From Bacillota bacterium (GTDB lineage: Bacteria; Bacillota; Clostridia; Oscillospirales; Ruminococcaceae), in NCBI GenBank assembly GCA_023431215.1, contig JAEYXR010000105.1, forward strand, positions 1 to 9,651: 9,651 nt of DNA, in the 5' to 3' direction. The position numbers were made by a program, and so were the translations under genes. The notes beneath the pieces were generated by a model, which was not told where the DNA came from, searched no databases, and was given only the letters and a program-made list of their open reading frames with translations. Positions 1 through 6,666 of the stretch are shown here, piece by piece (the first letter of the stretch is position 1; the number at the start of each line of letters is the position of its first letter).

Positions 1-129
1 CTGTTAAGAGGGTGCGGTCTTTTTGGTTTAAGGCCGAGGCTTACTTAGACCTTAAATAAAGAAGAGTACACAATATAGTATAGAGGCAAAGTACCCGATA
101 TCGAAATTCCGCCCCTAAGAAGAGGGCAA
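1..129. other. Non-coding left edge, downstream of the last gene
   Basis: I see no gene in these 129 nt. They lie just past the stop codon of the reductase gene and may hold the 3' end of the operon transcript. An inverted repeat with arms TTTAAGG (27-33) and CCTTAAA (50-56) is present, but its 16-nt loop and the lack of a U-run after it on the minus strand make it a poor intrinsic terminator. The true end of the transcript may be outside the window. Confidence 0.4.
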
Positions 130-1014
130 TTAGCCAATGACTTCACCGGTGAGCTTTTGATAGTACTTGGCAATGGCGCTGTGGTCGTCAGAACCGCAGC
201 CGTCAGCCTTGAGGGTTTGGAGCATTTCCATCACTGCAGCGGTAAGAGGCAGAGGAGCACCTACACCATGTCCGGTTTCCAATGCATTGTTTAAATCCTT
301 GATATGCAGGTCAATACGGAACCCTGGCTTGAAGTTTTGATCCATAATCATAGGCGCTTTTGCATTCATGACTGTAGAACCTGCCAAGCCGCCTTTGATG
401 GCATCAAACACCAGATGAGGGTCAACACCTGCTTTGGTTGCAAGCATAAATGCCTCAGAAACTGCAGCGATGTTAAGAGCAACCACAACCTGATTGGCCA
501 GCTTAGTGGTATTTCCTGCACCAATGCTGCCACAGTAAACAGCACTTCCGCCCATAACCATCAAAATGTCGTATACCTTGTCAAAAGCTTCTTTGTTGCC
601 GCCAACCATAATAGACAGGCTGCCGTCAATTGCTTTGGGTTCACCGCCGGAAACAGGGGAATCCAGCAGAATGACGCTTTTTTCTGCACATGCTTTTTCA
701 ATTTCCTGAGAAGCAAGGGGGGCAATAGAGCTCATGTCGATGATGATGGTGCCGGCTTTTGCAGTTTCCAGAATTCCACCTTCACCACATACAACAGCCT
801 TGACATGAGGAGAGTTGGGAAGCATGGTGATAATGGTATCTACCTGGCTTGCAACAGCAGCACCGTTGGCAGCAGAGGTTGCATTGCCTGCAGCGCAGAC
901 CTCCTCAACATTTGCGGTGTTAAAATCGCACACTACCAACTCATGGCCAGCCTTGAGCAGATTTTTTGCCATGGGCTTCCCCATAATTCCTAGTCCGATA
1001 AAACCAATTTTCAT
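130..1014 (-). CDS. garR: Tartronate semialdehyde reductase (2-hydroxy-3-oxopropionate reductase), GarR-like
   Basis: This 294-residue cytoplasmic enzyme belongs to the 3-hydroxyisobutyrate dehydrogenase/beta-hydroxyacid dehydrogenase family and should reduce tartronate semialdehyde to D-glycerate with NAD(P)H. The Rossmann motif GLGIMG is at residues 7-12. The substrate-binding signature DSPVSGGEPKAIDG starts at 118, and GAGNTTKLANQ contains the family's catalytic lysine at K171. The C-terminal helical domain carries GFRIDLHIKDL at 231-241. Length and motifs match E. coli GarR closely as I remember that sequence, more closely than generic family members. The ATG has AAGGAG upstream with 9 nt between. 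It is last in the operon, 103 nt after the HpaI-like aldolase, which in the glucarate/galactarate route makes this enzyme's substrate. L-threonate dehydrogenase (LtnD) is in the same superfamily and is the main alternative. Confidence 0.88.
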   Translation of the reverse strand: MKIGFIGLGIMGKPMAKNLLKAGHELVVCDFNTANVEEVCAAGNATSAANGAAVASQVDTIITMLPNSPHVKAVVCGEGGILETAKAGTIIIDMSSIAPLASQEIEKACAEKSVILLDSPVSGGEPKAIDGSLSIMVGGNKEAFDKVYDILMVMGGSAVYCGSIGAGNTTKLANQVVVALNIAAVSEAFMLATKAGVDPHLVFDAIKGGLAGSTVMNAKAPMIMDQNFKPGFRIDLHIKDLNNALETGHGVGAPLPLTAAVMEMLQTLKADGCGSDDHSAIAKYYQKLTGEVIG

Positions 1015-1041
1015 AGCATATTACTCCTTTTCCTATCATTT

Positions 1042-1079
1042 GGCGCAGTTTGAGCAACCTTGTGTTGTATGATTGCGCC
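1042..1079 (-). other. Inverted repeat in the aldolase-reductase spacer
   Basis: Arms GGCGCA (1042-1047) and TGCGCC (1074-1079) pair perfectly, and wobble pairs extend the stem slightly inward. A smaller CAAC/GTTG pairing fits inside the loop. It lies between the aldolase stop codon and the ribosome binding site of the reductase gene. There is no U-run, so it is not a standard terminator. It may affect mRNA processing or stability, which is inference. Confidence 0.35.
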
Positions 1080-1117
1080 TTAACTATATGACACGCCACA
1101 GCACGCCCTTAGGCGGT

Positions 1118-1885
1118 TTAGGCCTTTGCCAGCTCTTTGATGGCAGCCTGCGCAGAATCCATCATCAGGCGTACCTCGTTGGAATACAAATTGCAGGTCA
1201 TACCCTTTTGAATCCAGGGAATGAGAGTGTCTACCGTCATGGTCTGAATACCTGAGAATTTGCCCGCAGCTTTACAGGCCGCAATTACCCGGTCAACGGC
1301 TTGCAGATACTGAGGATTGCTGAACTGTCCGGGAATACCCATGCTGACGCAAAGATCGTTGGGCCCTACAAATGCCACATCAATCCCTTCAACAGCCATA
1401 ATTTCATCAATGTTCTTTACGCCCTCCGGAGATTCTACCTGTATAATCAGCAGAGTTTCTTCGTTTGCCTTTTTCATATAGTCTGCTGCAGAAGGTACCG
1501 GTAGGTAGCAGGTATGACCACGCATCATAGAGACACCGCGGTTGCCCACCGGGGTATATTTTGCATACTCCACCAGCTGGCGTGCCTGCTGGGCAGTGTT
1601 GCAGTTGGGCATCATCAGGCCATCGGCACCCATTTCCAGATAACGCAAGATGGATTCTCTGCTGCACTCGGGAATACGTACGAGGCATCCCATGTCCATC
1701 TCTTTTGCCAAGGCACACATGGCAGCAACCTTATCGTAAGCCATGCAGCCATGCTCGTTGTCCACAATAATCCAGTCAAAGCCGCAGACCTTCATGATTT
1801 TTACCATGTCAATATGGTCCACAATATTAAGCATGGTGCCCATAACCTTTTCGCCGTTATACAGTCGTTTTCTTAAATTTGCCAT
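1118..1885 (-). CDS. HpcH/HpaI-family class II pyruvate aldolase (GarL-like)
   Basis: This 255-residue metal-dependent aldolase belongs to the family that includes HpaI, GarL (5-keto-4-deoxy-D-glucarate aldolase) and YfaU. Members cleave 2-keto-3-deoxy or related acids to pyruvate plus an aldehyde. I chose the ATG at 1885 because GGAGGA lies 7 nt upstream. An in-frame ATG at 1939 would add 18 residues unlike the family. With the chosen start, the general base is H45 (in DNEHG), the substrate arginine is R70 (in VRIP), and the metal ligands are E151 (in QVESPEG) and D177 (in GPNDL). These nearly match the E. coli HpaI positions H45, R70, E149 and D175 as I recall them. The gene lies 91 nt after the FBA-type aldolase and is followed by the GarR-like reductase. 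This supports cleavage to pyruvate plus tartronate semialdehyde, but the exact substrate is not fixed by sequence. Confidence 0.85.
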   Translation of the reverse strand: MANLRKRLYNGEKVMGTMLNIVDHIDMVKIMKVCGFDWIIVDNEHGCMAYDKVAAMCALAKEMDMGCLVRIPECSRESILRYLEMGADGLMMPNCNTAQQARQLVEYAKYTPVGNRGVSMMRGHTCYLPVPSAADYMKKANEETLLIIQVESPEGVKNIDEIMAVEGIDVAFVGPNDLCVSMGIPGQFSNPQYLQAVDRVIAACKAAGKFSGIQTMTVDTLIPWIQKGMTCNLYSNEVRLMMDSAQAAIKELAKA

Positions 1886-1976
1886 TACTATTCCTCCATC
1901 GTCTTTTTGGGCGAACAAACTCACCAAACATCTGTGCATTCACCTAATTTATCTGTATCCCCAGTAAAGAGATTGC

Positions 1977-2801
1977 TTATTTGCCAAGGACTAAAAACTC
2001 TGACATAACCTCAATCATTCTAGCGCGGGCAGCGGCAGTGAGCAGCTCATATCTGTGCTTGCCTGCTGCATATTCTTCACTTGCGCAAAGAGCTGCCGCC
2101 ATCGCGATTTCGGTGTTGACATTGATTTTTGCCACAGCCAGCTGTGACGCCCGCCTGATATCCTCAAAGGAAATGCCGGAACAGCCGTGAAGCACAAGGG
2201 GAATCTTTACCGCGTTATAAATATCAGCTATCCGCCCAAAATCCAGCTTGGGTTGACCCTTATAAACCCCATGAGCGTTACCAACCGAAACTGCCAAGGA
2301 ATCTATACCGGTACGGGTTACATACTCCTTTGCCTCGGCGATGTCGGTAAAGAAAGTCTGCTCTTCTCCCCCACTTCCATCTTCTTCATTCATGCCCCCC
2401 AGCTCGCCCTCTACCGTAACCCCACGAGGGTGGGCATAAGCAACAACCTCCAGGGTGTTGGCAATATTCTGTTCCAGCGGCAGGCGGGAGCCGTCATACA
2501 TCACCGAAGTAAATCCGGCTTCTATTGCCTGTATGCAATGCTCTATACTTTTGCAGTGATCCAGGTGAAGCACCACGGGAACCGGGTGGCCTTTGGTAAG
2601 CTCTCTGGCCATGGCAGCAATTACCTCAAAGTTGGCATAGTTCAAATAACCCTCACCAAAAGCCAGCATCACAGGCAGTTCCATGGCATAGGCCGCATCC
2701 AGCGCAGCTTGCATTGTTTCAAGATTGTAAACATTAAAAGCCGGCAGACATTTACCTTTTGTACGGTATTTTGAAAGGAGTATTTTGCTGCTTGTCAGCA
2801 T
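1977..2801 (-). CDS. Class II ketose-bisphosphate aldolase family protein (GatY/KbaY/FBA type)
   Basis: This 274-residue zinc-dependent TIM-barrel enzyme belongs to the family that cleaves fructose- or tagatose-1,6-bisphosphate to dihydroxyacetone phosphate (DHAP) and glyceraldehyde 3-phosphate. The family's active-site residues are present: N23 in PAFNVYN, the catalytic/zinc pair D81-H82 in HLDHC, VEGELGG at 130-136, zinc ligand H177 in GNAHGVYKG, zinc ligand H205 in the phosphate loop HGCSG, and NVNTE at 227-231 for phosphate. The usual small residue in HGxSG is cysteine (C207). The start codon lies inside the end of the upstream kinase gene (7-nt overlap), which suggests translational coupling. 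With that partner, the natural substrate is probably a phosphorylated sugar acid or oxo-acid rather than a glycolytic bisphosphate. DHAP is the expected product, which is inference. Family is certain; substrate is open. Confidence 0.85.
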   Translation of the reverse strand: MLTSSKILLSKYRTKGKCLPAFNVYNLETMQAALDAAYAMELPVMLAFGEGYLNYANFEVIAAMARELTKGHPVPVVLHLDHCKSIEHCIQAIEAGFTSVMYDGSRLPLEQNIANTLEVVAYAHPRGVTVEGELGGMNEEDGSGGEEQTFFTDIAEAKEYVTRTGIDSLAVSVGNAHGVYKGQPKLDFGRIADIYNAVKIPLVLHGCSGISFEDIRRASQLAVAKINVNTEIAMAAALCASEEYAAGKHRYELLTAAARARMIEVMSEFLVLGK

Positions 2802-4252
2802 TCTTGTTCCTCCCTGCCCTCCATGAGAATCTCTACTGCCTCACGCAGCGTATCGGCAGTTCCTACATTTCCGGGGAAAATAATATAAGGCATACCGGGG
2901 AATTTACTTTCTTCTCCAGTCATCCAGACGGGAACGCCCGGACGAATCTGACCCATGGCAGTTGCACGTTTTACCCTAAGCGCCTTGGTGCCCACGTCAC
3001 TTGAGGTAATGCCCCCCTTGGCAATGATAAAAGAAGGCTTTACTGTCAGCTTACCAATAATACTGGTTACCGCATCCGAAATCTCCACAGCCATGACCAG
3101 CTGCTTTTCTTCGTCCTGGGTATCCAGGTCCAGACGCTGGCGTCGGGTATGTACCACAATGGTTTTTCCCAACTGAATACGCCGCTGTGCCAAATCTACC
3201 ACACGCTCTACTTCCCGGGCAAGCCCACCATCTTCCAGAACCAGATGCTGGTTAAACTCAATAAACTCCACAGGATATCTGCAGTTATGAAGCTCTTCCA
3301 GCTGCATGGTGGTCTTTTTAACGTGTGACCCAACCAACACAATACCGCCGTTTTTGTTTTGGGCGTCTACCAGCTCGTCATGGGTCAGTAGCGGCTTATG
3401 GGGCACACCGCCCAGCACCTTGGGTAGACCCGCGGCTGTGCGTAAAATAAACTCTTTGCCACGCTCCAGTGCCATAAAGAAAGCCAGTGAAAATACTTCT
3501 GCATCACAATAGTCCACTGCATTTACAATAATTTTGGCATAATTCTTGGTACTCAGCAGCTGCTTTACAATTTTATCAAAGTCCTGCGCTCTTAAGTCCT
3601 CCAATGAAATGGAGATTACATTGCTGGCAGAATATTTTCCGCCGGTTTTTTCTTCGCACCAGTCTTTCAGGTCTGAGGAAGCAAAACCAAAGGTTTTGTC
3701 TGCTGCAAACTCGGTAAGCCCAGCGGGAACCAGCATATCGCCTTCTTTCACATAGTGAACATCGTCTATTGTAAGACGCCCGCCTTCTTTAAAAAAGGGC
3801 ATAATAATTTCGCCGTCAAAATGCTTACCGGTCTCTGCTGCCAATACCTCCATTAAGGTTTGGGTCTCCAACGGATAATGTCCGCGGAGGGTAGAGTCTC
3901 CTCTGCTTACCATGATAAAATCTTTGCAGGTGGCTTTGGCCGCAGCAGCTGTATTGCGGGCAATTTCAGCATGCACCCGGGCTGTCTGTTCTGCTGTAAA
4001 AGCACGGGAGTTGGTCAGAACAAAAAACATGGTGTTTTCTTCTTGAAAGCCAGCCGTGAGTTCTTCTACCGACCAGCCGGTAAATACCGATACGCCGTGT
4101 ACGGTCTGAATTCCGGTTGGGTCGTCGTCAAGCACAACAACTTTTCTGCCGGAGGAGGCGCGTATTTCTGCCAAACGCGGTCTAAGCTCTGCCAGGTCAG
4201 GTTCAGACATCTTCTCTATTCTCTCGTAAGAGACAGGTGAACAGTTCCTCAT
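2795..4252 (-). CDS. Four-carbon acid sugar kinase family protein (DUF1537; OtnK/DtnK relatives)
   Basis: This is a 485-residue cytoplasmic ATP-dependent kinase of the family shown to phosphorylate 3-oxo-tetronate, D-threonate, D-erythronate and related acids. The N-terminal substrate domain has LDDDPTGIQTVHG from residue 41 and SRGDSTLRGHYPLE from 116. The C-terminal nucleotide-binding domain has AKGGITSSD at 411-419 and FPGNVG at 459-464. It is longer than the roughly 420-residue OtnK type. The extra length includes a GRLTIDDVHYV segment (158-168) and a central insertion near 270-290, which I associate with the long subgroup of the family. The ATG at 4252 has AAGGAG 7 nt upstream; a later in-frame ATG (M15) has no comparable site. 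The gene follows the transporter genes after a 185-nt structured spacer and overlaps the FBA-type aldolase gene. This implies a pathway in which an imported acid, after oxidation, is phosphorylated and then split. The exact substrate is unknown. Confidence 0.87.
   Translation of the reverse strand: MRNCSPVSYERIEKMSEPDLAELRPRLAEIRASSGRKVVVLDDDPTGIQTVHGVSVFTGWSVEELTAGFQEENTMFFVLTNSRAFTAEQTARVHAEIARNTAAAAKATCKDFIMVSRGDSTLRGHYPLETQTLMEVLAAETGKHFDGEIIMPFFKEGGRLTIDDVHYVKEGDMLVPAGLTEFAADKTFGFASSDLKDWCEEKTGGKYSASNVISISLEDLRAQDFDKIVKQLLSTKNYAKIIVNAVDYCDAEVFSLAFFMALERGKEFILRTAAGLPKVLGGVPHKPLLTHDELVDAQNKNGGIVLVGSHVKKTTMQLEELHNCRYPVEFIEFNQHLVLEDGGLAREVERVVDLAQRRIQLGKTIVVHTRRQRLDLDTQDEEKQLVMAVEISDAVTSIIGKLTVKPSFIIAKGGITSSDVGTKALRVKRATAMGQIRPGVPVWMTGEESKFPGMPYIIFPGNVGTADTLREAVEILMEGREEQEC
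2808..2814 (-). promoter_or_regulatory. Ribosome binding site of the FBA-type aldolase, inside the kinase gene
   Basis: GGGAGGA is read on the minus strand with 6 nt to the aldolase ATG at 2801. It is made from the last codons of the kinase gene, so ribosomes finishing the kinase can reinitiate directly. This fixes the aldolase start and ties the two proteins in expression. Confidence 0.75.
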
Positions 4253-4308
4253 GTTTTTGCTCCTTTATTATTTGTTAGAAAAATAACTTTTTATGGTAAA
4301 TAACAATA

Positions 4309-4354
4309 CAGGGAGAACTGTTCATACCTTTTAACGGATGAGCAGCTCTCCCTG
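4309..4354 (-). other. Long hairpin, second of two abutting stem-loops
   Basis: On the minus-strand RNA, the 17-nt arms starting CAGGGAGAGCTG and ending CAGTTCTCCCTG pair with one G-U wobble and one mismatch around a 12-nt loop. The downstream sequence (TATTGTTATTT) is U-rich but not a clean U-run. It could be a leaky terminator that lowers kinase and aldolase expression relative to transport, or a processing or stability element. Confidence 0.5.
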
Positions 4355-4385
4355 CTTTGCGAAGAAGCAAGGCTTCCTCGCAAAG
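4355..4385 (-). other. Compact hairpin, first of two abutting stem-loops
   Basis: Arms CTTTGCGAGGAAGC and GCTTCTTCGCAAAG on the minus strand give a 14-bp stem with a 3-nt CTT loop. The only imperfect pair is G-U on the minus-strand RNA but A-C on the plus strand, so the fold favours the operon transcript. It starts 52 nt after the tctA stop codon, and no U-run follows it. Confidence 0.55.
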
Positions 4386-4437
4386 AGTTTAAAAAAGGAA
4401 GAAAAGTGAAAAACAAAATAGTTACTCAACCACTCAC

Positions 4438-5958
4438 TTAATCTACTTCACCCTGTGCAGCTTTGCCTTTCTTAGCATCACGGATTTCTCCGCGGACGGT
4501 AAAGGCTACCATAACAACAGTTAAAAGCAGGAACATTAAAGCGATGGGAGATTGCAGGATGGGCATAAAGCTGCCGTTAGTACGCATCAAAGAGCGGCGG
4601 AGGTTCTCCTCCAACATGGGGGCAAGAATGAATCCCACCACCATAGGAGCAAGAGGATATCCAAAGCGCTTCATGATAAAGCCAATAAAACCAAACAGCA
4701 TCATAACCATGATGTCAAAAGTACGGTTATTGGCAGAAAAGGAGCCTACCACGCAGAATGCGATAACCACCGGTAACAGGTAGGAAGAAGGCACCGACAG
4801 AAGTTTGGTAAAGAGAGGAAGTCCAAAATACTCAACAACCAGCATCACCACGTTGGCCAACATAAAGGCAGCAAATAAGGCGTACACCATGTCGGCGCTG
4901 GTCTTAAAGAGCAGCGGGCCGGGGGTGATACCGTGAAGCTGGAAACCTGCCAGAATCATGGCTGTTGCATTGTCGCCGGGAATACCCAAAGTCAGAAGGA
5001 CAATGAGTGCACCGCCAATAGTTGCGTTATTGGCCGTTTCAGAGGCTACAATGCCATCCAAAAATCCGGTACCAAACTTTTCAGGAGTCTTGGAGCGCTT
5101 TTTGACAAAAGCGTAAGCCATCAAGTTAGAAACGTTACCGCCAATACCTGGCAAAATACCAATAGCCAAGCCAATAATAGCAGAAGGAATGGCGTTGACC
5201 ATCTGTGCACCAAATTCCTTCCAGCTCAGACCAAAGCCCTTTACCTTTTCAGCTTTGACAATCTCACGTTTTTCTTCTATTTTGGGGAACTTACGCTCTG
5301 CTGCCGCCTCCAATATTTGAGAGACAGCAAAGACACCGATAAGCAGAGGAACCAGATTGAAGCCTGCAGCCAGTTCTTTGATCCCCATGGTATAACGAGT
5401 GTAGGCGCTGAGCTTGTCGATGCCCACAAAAGCAAGAGAAACACCCAGCAGGCAGGATAGCAGCCCCTTGGACAGATTGCCTGCAGATAAGGCCGAAACC
5501 GTAGTCAGCGCCAAAAGAATAACACCAAAATATTCATAAGGGCTAAACTTGAGAGCGAACTGTGCAATGATAGGGCCCAGGTAGGTTAGTACCAGTGCAC
5601 TGAAGATACCGCCTACAAAGGAGAACACCACGCCGGTGCCCAGCGCACGGCGGGCTTCACCACGTTTTGCCATAGGATAACCGTCAAAACAGGTAGCAAT
5701 AGAGGAAGGCGTTCCGGGAATGCCCAGCAAAACAGCCGAGATTAAACCGCCGGAGCAGCCACCCACATAAATTGCCATCAAAAAGCAGATTCCGTTGACA
5801 GGCTCCATGGTGAAGGTCAGCGGCAGCATAATAGCAAGACAAGTAAACGCAGAAAGTCCGGGAATAGCACCAAAGATGATACCGACAGAAACACCGCCGA
5901 CAATCAGTGCCAGAGTAGCCGGGCTAAAAATAGTAATAAAACCTTCAATTAGTTGCAT
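4438..5958 (-). CDS. tctA: TTT transporter large membrane subunit TctA (second copy in transcription order)
   Basis: This 506-residue integral membrane protein is the large subunit of a tripartite tricarboxylate transporter, expected to move a carboxylate across the cytoplasmic membrane with its TctB partner and a TctC binding protein. It is almost entirely hydrophobic with about a dozen membrane segments. Family signatures repeat in the two halves: GAIPGLSAF (30-38) and GILPGIGGN (267-275), and LGIPGTPSS (78-86) and LGIPGDNAT (324-332). FDGYPMAKRGEARRALG follows the first pair. Length is typical. The ATG has AAGGAGGTG 5 nt upstream, overlapping the TctB stop codon, so translation is probably coupled. 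It is about 83% identical by eye to the copy at 6667-8187, with differences concentrated in the hydrophilic stretch around residues 216-240 and at the C-terminus. The substrate cannot be read from sequence; neighbours suggest a sugar acid. Confidence 0.93.
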   Translation of the reverse strand: MQLIEGFITIFSPATLALIVGGVSVGIIFGAIPGLSAFTCLAIMLPLTFTMEPVNGICFLMAIYVGGCSGGLISAVLLGIPGTPSSIATCFDGYPMAKRGEARRALGTGVVFSFVGGIFSALVLTYLGPIIAQFALKFSPYEYFGVILLALTTVSALSAGNLSKGLLSCLLGVSLAFVGIDKLSAYTRYTMGIKELAAGFNLVPLLIGVFAVSQILEAAAERKFPKIEEKREIVKAEKVKGFGLSWKEFGAQMVNAIPSAIIGLAIGILPGIGGNVSNLMAYAFVKKRSKTPEKFGTGFLDGIVASETANNATIGGALIVLLTLGIPGDNATAMILAGFQLHGITPGPLLFKTSADMVYALFAAFMLANVVMLVVEYFGLPLFTKLLSVPSSYLLPVVIAFCVVGSFSANNRTFDIMVMMLFGFIGFIMKRFGYPLAPMVVGFILAPMLEENLRRSLMRTNGSFMPILQSPIALMFLLLTVVMVAFTVRGEIRDAKKGKAAQGEVD

Positions 5959-5970
5959 TCCGGCACCTCC

Positions 5971-6465
5971 TTAACCCAAAATGCCCGCAGGCAAGAAAAT
6001 CATAAACACTTTATAGAATAGCATATAGATACCCGTGGGTACAATGATGGAAGTAGCAATAACAATGGTAAGATACTTCACATTTTTGATGGCACCCTTG
6101 GGCAGAAGGATAAACATCTGACAAAACAGATAGATTGCAGTCAAAACAATATAACCTACCGACTTAATCAGCAGGAAGTAGGCCACCAGCAGACCAATGG
6201 TAAGCAGCATGGGAATATTCCAAGAAAAACCTTTTGCTACCTCAGCAGATGCGGGTGTAGTATTCTCCTTCTTGATGGTAGCAACAGCCTTTAAAATAAC
6301 GATTGCTGCCAGAATGACCATTAAGACGACAACCAGGCGAGGGAAAAACTGGGGGCCCAGAGAATCGGATGTGGACATTTTAATTTGGAAAGATTGCCAA
6401 TACAAGAACCCTGCAAACAGCAGGAAGAAAATACCGGAACATAAATCTTTGCGTCCGCTACTCAA
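5971..6465 (-). CDS. tctB: TTT transporter small membrane subunit TctB (second copy)
   Basis: This is a 164-residue small membrane subunit. Hydrophobic segments lie near residues 9-25, 43-60, 87-104, 106-124 and 134-158, and the protein ends in FLPAGILG. I place the start at the TTG at 6465: AGAGGAG is 8 nt upstream, and the aligned paralogue also starts at TTG, giving matching N-termini (M)SSGRKDLCSG and (M)NSGHKDLCSG. A GTG at 6474 is in frame three codons earlier but overlaps the Shine-Dalgarno sequence itself, which makes it unlikely. The pair is roughly 74% identical by eye, and most variable in the linker around residues 69-83. Only 12 nt separate it from its tctA. TctB subunits are poorly conserved across the family, so the TctA neighbour is the stronger evidence. 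Confidence 0.87.
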   Translation of the reverse strand: MSSGRKDLCSGIFFLLFAGFLYWQSFQIKMSTSDSLGPQFFPRLVVVLMVILAAIVILKAVATIKKENTTPASAEVAKGFSWNIPMLLTIGLLVAYFLLIKSVGYIVLTAIYLFCQMFILLPKGAIKNVKYLTIVIATSIIVPTGIYMLFYKVFMIFLPAGILG

Positions 6466-6473
6466 CTCTTTCA

Positions 6474-6480
6474 CTCCTCT
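6474..6480 (-). promoter_or_regulatory. Ribosome binding site setting the TTG start of the second tctB
   Basis: AGAGGAG on the minus strand stands 8 nt before the TTG at 6465. The competing GTG at 6474 would use the last base of this site as its own first base. The site and TTG align with the equivalent region of the first tctB. Confidence 0.6.
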
Positions 6481-6517
6481 TTATCCATGATACAGCAGCA
6501 ACGGACCGCAGGAGGCC

Positions 6518-6532
6518 CGGCAACCACTGCCG
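6518..6532 (-). other. Short inverted repeat upstream of second tctB
   Basis: Arms CGGCA (6518-6522) and TGCCG (6528-6532) flank a 5-nt loop. It is short and GC-rich, and its function is unknown. Confidence 0.3.
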
Positions 6533-6539
6533 AGATTTT

Positions 6540-6558
6540 ACGGATGACCGGCATCCGT
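6540..6558 (-). other. Perfect 7-bp hairpin upstream of second tctB
   Basis: Arms ACGGATG (6540-6546) and CATCCGT (6552-6558) flank a 5-nt loop. On the minus strand it is followed by AAAATC rather than a U-run, so it is not a canonical terminator there. Confidence 0.4.
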
Positions 6559-6585
6559 GGAAAAACAGATTATCAATCAACACTT

Positions 6586-6618
6586 ACCTGCAGGCAGAAA
6601 ATTTTTCTGTCTGCAGGT
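6586..6618. repeat. 33-nt near-perfect palindrome after the first tctA
   Basis: Arms ACCTGCAGGCAGAAAA and TTTTCTGTCTGCAGGT match except at one position around a central T. The imperfect pair is G-U in plus-strand RNA and A-C in minus-strand RNA. It lies 48 nt after the tctA stop codon. It could be an mRNA 3'-end stabiliser or, given its AT core and symmetry, a protein-binding site. Sequence alone does not decide. Confidence 0.5.
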
Positions 6619-6666
6619 ATTTATCCATAACAAAGACCATTCGTTATTTTACAGAGAGATACATTA

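Larger units (their letters stand above)
4253..4437 (-). other. Structured spacer between transporter and enzyme genes
   Basis: This 185-nt stretch has no gene. It contains two hairpins that abut with no base between them (4309-4354 and 4355-4385), then an AT-rich stretch, then the kinase ribosome binding site. I cannot identify a convincing promoter for the kinase gene, though the AT-rich segment 4265-4308 could hide one. Confidence 0.6.
6475..6666 (-). other. Structured spacer between the two tctBA pairs
   Basis: No gene is visible. Three inverted repeats lie in series: 6586-6618, 6540-6558 and 6518-6532. They are followed by the tctB ribosome binding site. I see no convincing promoter or clean intrinsic terminator, so read-through from the first pair to the second is the simplest view. 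Confidence 0.55.

Noticed and set aside
27..56. Intrinsic terminator downstream of the reductase
   Set aside because: The stem is only 7 bp with a 16-nt loop and no U-run follows on the minus strand.
304..993. Long plus-strand open frame opposite the reductase gene (229 codons)
   Set aside because: Its translation has no recognisable domain and it lies wholly antisense to a clear GarR-like gene. The other plus-strand frames are likewise shadows of the minus-strand genes.
1886..1939. Upstream ATG giving the HpaI-like aldolase 18 more residues
   Set aside because: The ATG at 1885 has GGAGGA at good spacing, and that start puts H45 and R70 at the family's usual positions. The extra residues look non-native.
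4265..4308. Promoter for the kinase gene in the AT-rich stretch
   Set aside because: There are TTGTTA-like and AT-rich segments, but no pair with a good -10 at 16-18 nt spacing that I would defend.
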